Assembly: GCA_022718015.1 (NCBI GenBank)
Contig: JAIHZV010000072.1
Location: forward strand, 1 to 6,262
Length of the DNA: 6,262 bases
Reading direction: 5' to 3'
DNA from: Phascolarctobacterium sp.
Lineage (GTDB): Bacteria > Bacillota > Negativicutes > Acidaminococcales > Acidaminococcaceae
Positions 5,778-6,262 of the stretch are shown here, in pieces. Numbering within the stretch: position 1 is the stretch's first letter; every line of letters starts with the position of its first letter. The notes under the pieces are model-generated. The model saw only the letters and a list, made by a program, of their open reading frames with translations, was not told where the DNA came from and ran no database searches. Position numbers and translations under genes: made by a program.

Positions 5778-6262
5778 ATGTTTGACGCATTCGTTGTTGC
5801 TCTCACATCTGTGTGGGCAGATTCTGGCTTCTCCGCTCTGACCGGCGGACACGTAATTATGATCTGTGTAGGTCTGCTTCTGCTCTACATGGCAATTGGT
5901 AAAGGCTTTGAGCCTTTGCTGCTTTCTCCAATCGCTTTCGGTTGTATTCTGGCTAACATTCCTAAGAATGGCTTTGAAGAACCTGGTGTTATGTCTGTAA
6001 TTATGTATGGTATTCACCACGAAGTATTCCCGCCGCTGATTTTCTTAGGCGTAGGCGCGATGACCGACTTTGGCCCTCTGCTGGCTAACCCGAAAACCCT
6101 GCTTCTGGGCGCTGCTGCTCAGGCTGGCGTATTCGTAGCTCTCTTAGGCGCTATGATGATGGGCTTTAGCGTACAGGAAGCTGCTGCTATCGGCATCATC
6201 GGTGGTGCTGACGGCCCGACCTCCATCTATCTGGCTGCTAAAATGGCTCCTCAGCTGTTAGG
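5778..6262 (+). CDS. Sodium-translocating decarboxylase beta subunit, N-terminal 161 residues (runs off window)
   Basis: The ATG has a strong Shine-Dalgarno, and the frame stays open to the window end, giving 161 codons of a family usually about 370-430 residues long. This integral membrane subunit decarboxylates carboxybiotin and exports sodium. Visible features are a periplasmic-type N-terminus with Trp13, a membrane segment at about 25-41 (HVIMICVGLLLLYMAIG), a second at about 45-60, the conserved block FPPLIFLGVGAMTDFGPLLANPK (84-106), and the family signature IGIIGGADGPTSIYLAA (138-154). Asp145 in GGADGP corresponds to the sodium-binding Asp203 of Klebsiella OadB. The 58-residue shorter N-terminal part is like MmdB or GcdB rather than Klebsiella OadB. 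Later functional residues lie outside the window. It is the second gene of an operon with the 45-residue membrane protein. The alpha and biotin-carrier genes are not upstream; they may follow or lie elsewhere, so the substrate remains open. Confidence 0.95.
   Translation, partial: MFDAFVVALTSVWADSGFSALTGGHVIMICVGLLLLYMAIGKGFEPLLLSPIAFGCILANIPKNGFEEPGVMSVIMYGIHHEVFPPLIFLGVGAMTDFGPLLANPKTLLLGAAAQAGVFVALLGAMMMGFSVQEAAAIGIIGGADGPTSIYLAAKMAPQLL

Noticed and set aside
5748..6020. Minus-strand frame of 90 residues opposite the decarboxylase beta gene
   Set aside because: The plus strand here clearly encodes the OadB family with its own ribosome binding site. The antisense translation has no recognisable features.
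1..6262. CRISPR arrays, insertion sequences, tRNA or rRNA genes, phage or defence genes
   Set aside because: I saw no regularly spaced repeats, transposase motifs, tRNA-like folds or defence domains in the window.

Overview
The window looks like chromosomal DNA from a diderm Firmicute of the Negativicutes, most likely the Acidaminococcaceae (Phascolarctobacterium or Acidaminococcus type). Three things suggest this. It has strong Firmicute-style Shine-Dalgarno sequences (AAGGAGGT). It has a tripartite-type RND efflux pump, which needs an outer membrane. It also has a sodium-pump decarboxylase beta subunit preceded by a tiny OadG-like membrane protein, an arrangement typical of amino acid or dicarboxylate fermenting Negativicutes. 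The taxonomic placement is inference, because no rRNA or other marker gene is present.

Layout, all on the plus strand. (1) Positions 1-609 hold the 3' end of a gene resembling the DUF3298/RsiV C-terminal domain, probably cut by the window edge. (2) Positions 610-848 are a 239-bp intergenic region rich in inverted repeats: an 18-bp palindrome, a split inverted repeat spanning a good sigma-70-type promoter, and a potentially structured leader RNA that ends just before the ribosome binding site. (3) Positions 849-5178 are a two-gene RND operon. It encodes a periplasmic adaptor lipoprotein (AcrA/MexA type) and a 1042-residue inner-membrane pump (AcrB/HAE1 type) with a complete proton relay. No outer-membrane channel gene follows. 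(4) Positions 5189-5274 contain two tandem Rho-independent terminators; the second is a perfect 19-bp inverted repeat. (5) Positions 5275-5615 are an AT-rich gap with no convincing gene. It holds a 13-bp palindrome, weak promoter candidates, and two mutually exclusive hairpins, one followed by seven T, that resemble an attenuator. (6) Positions 5616-6262 start a second operon: a 45-residue single-pass OadG-related protein, then the first 161 codons of a sodium-translocating decarboxylase beta subunit that runs off the window.

The adaptor and pump should work together, with an outer-membrane channel encoded elsewhere, to expel hydrophobic or amphiphilic compounds using the proton gradient. The decarboxylase module couples decarboxylation of a carboxybiotin intermediate to sodium export. 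Its alpha (carboxyltransferase) and biotin-carrier subunits are not in view. The protein-coding content is of known families. The least explained parts are the two intergenic regions.
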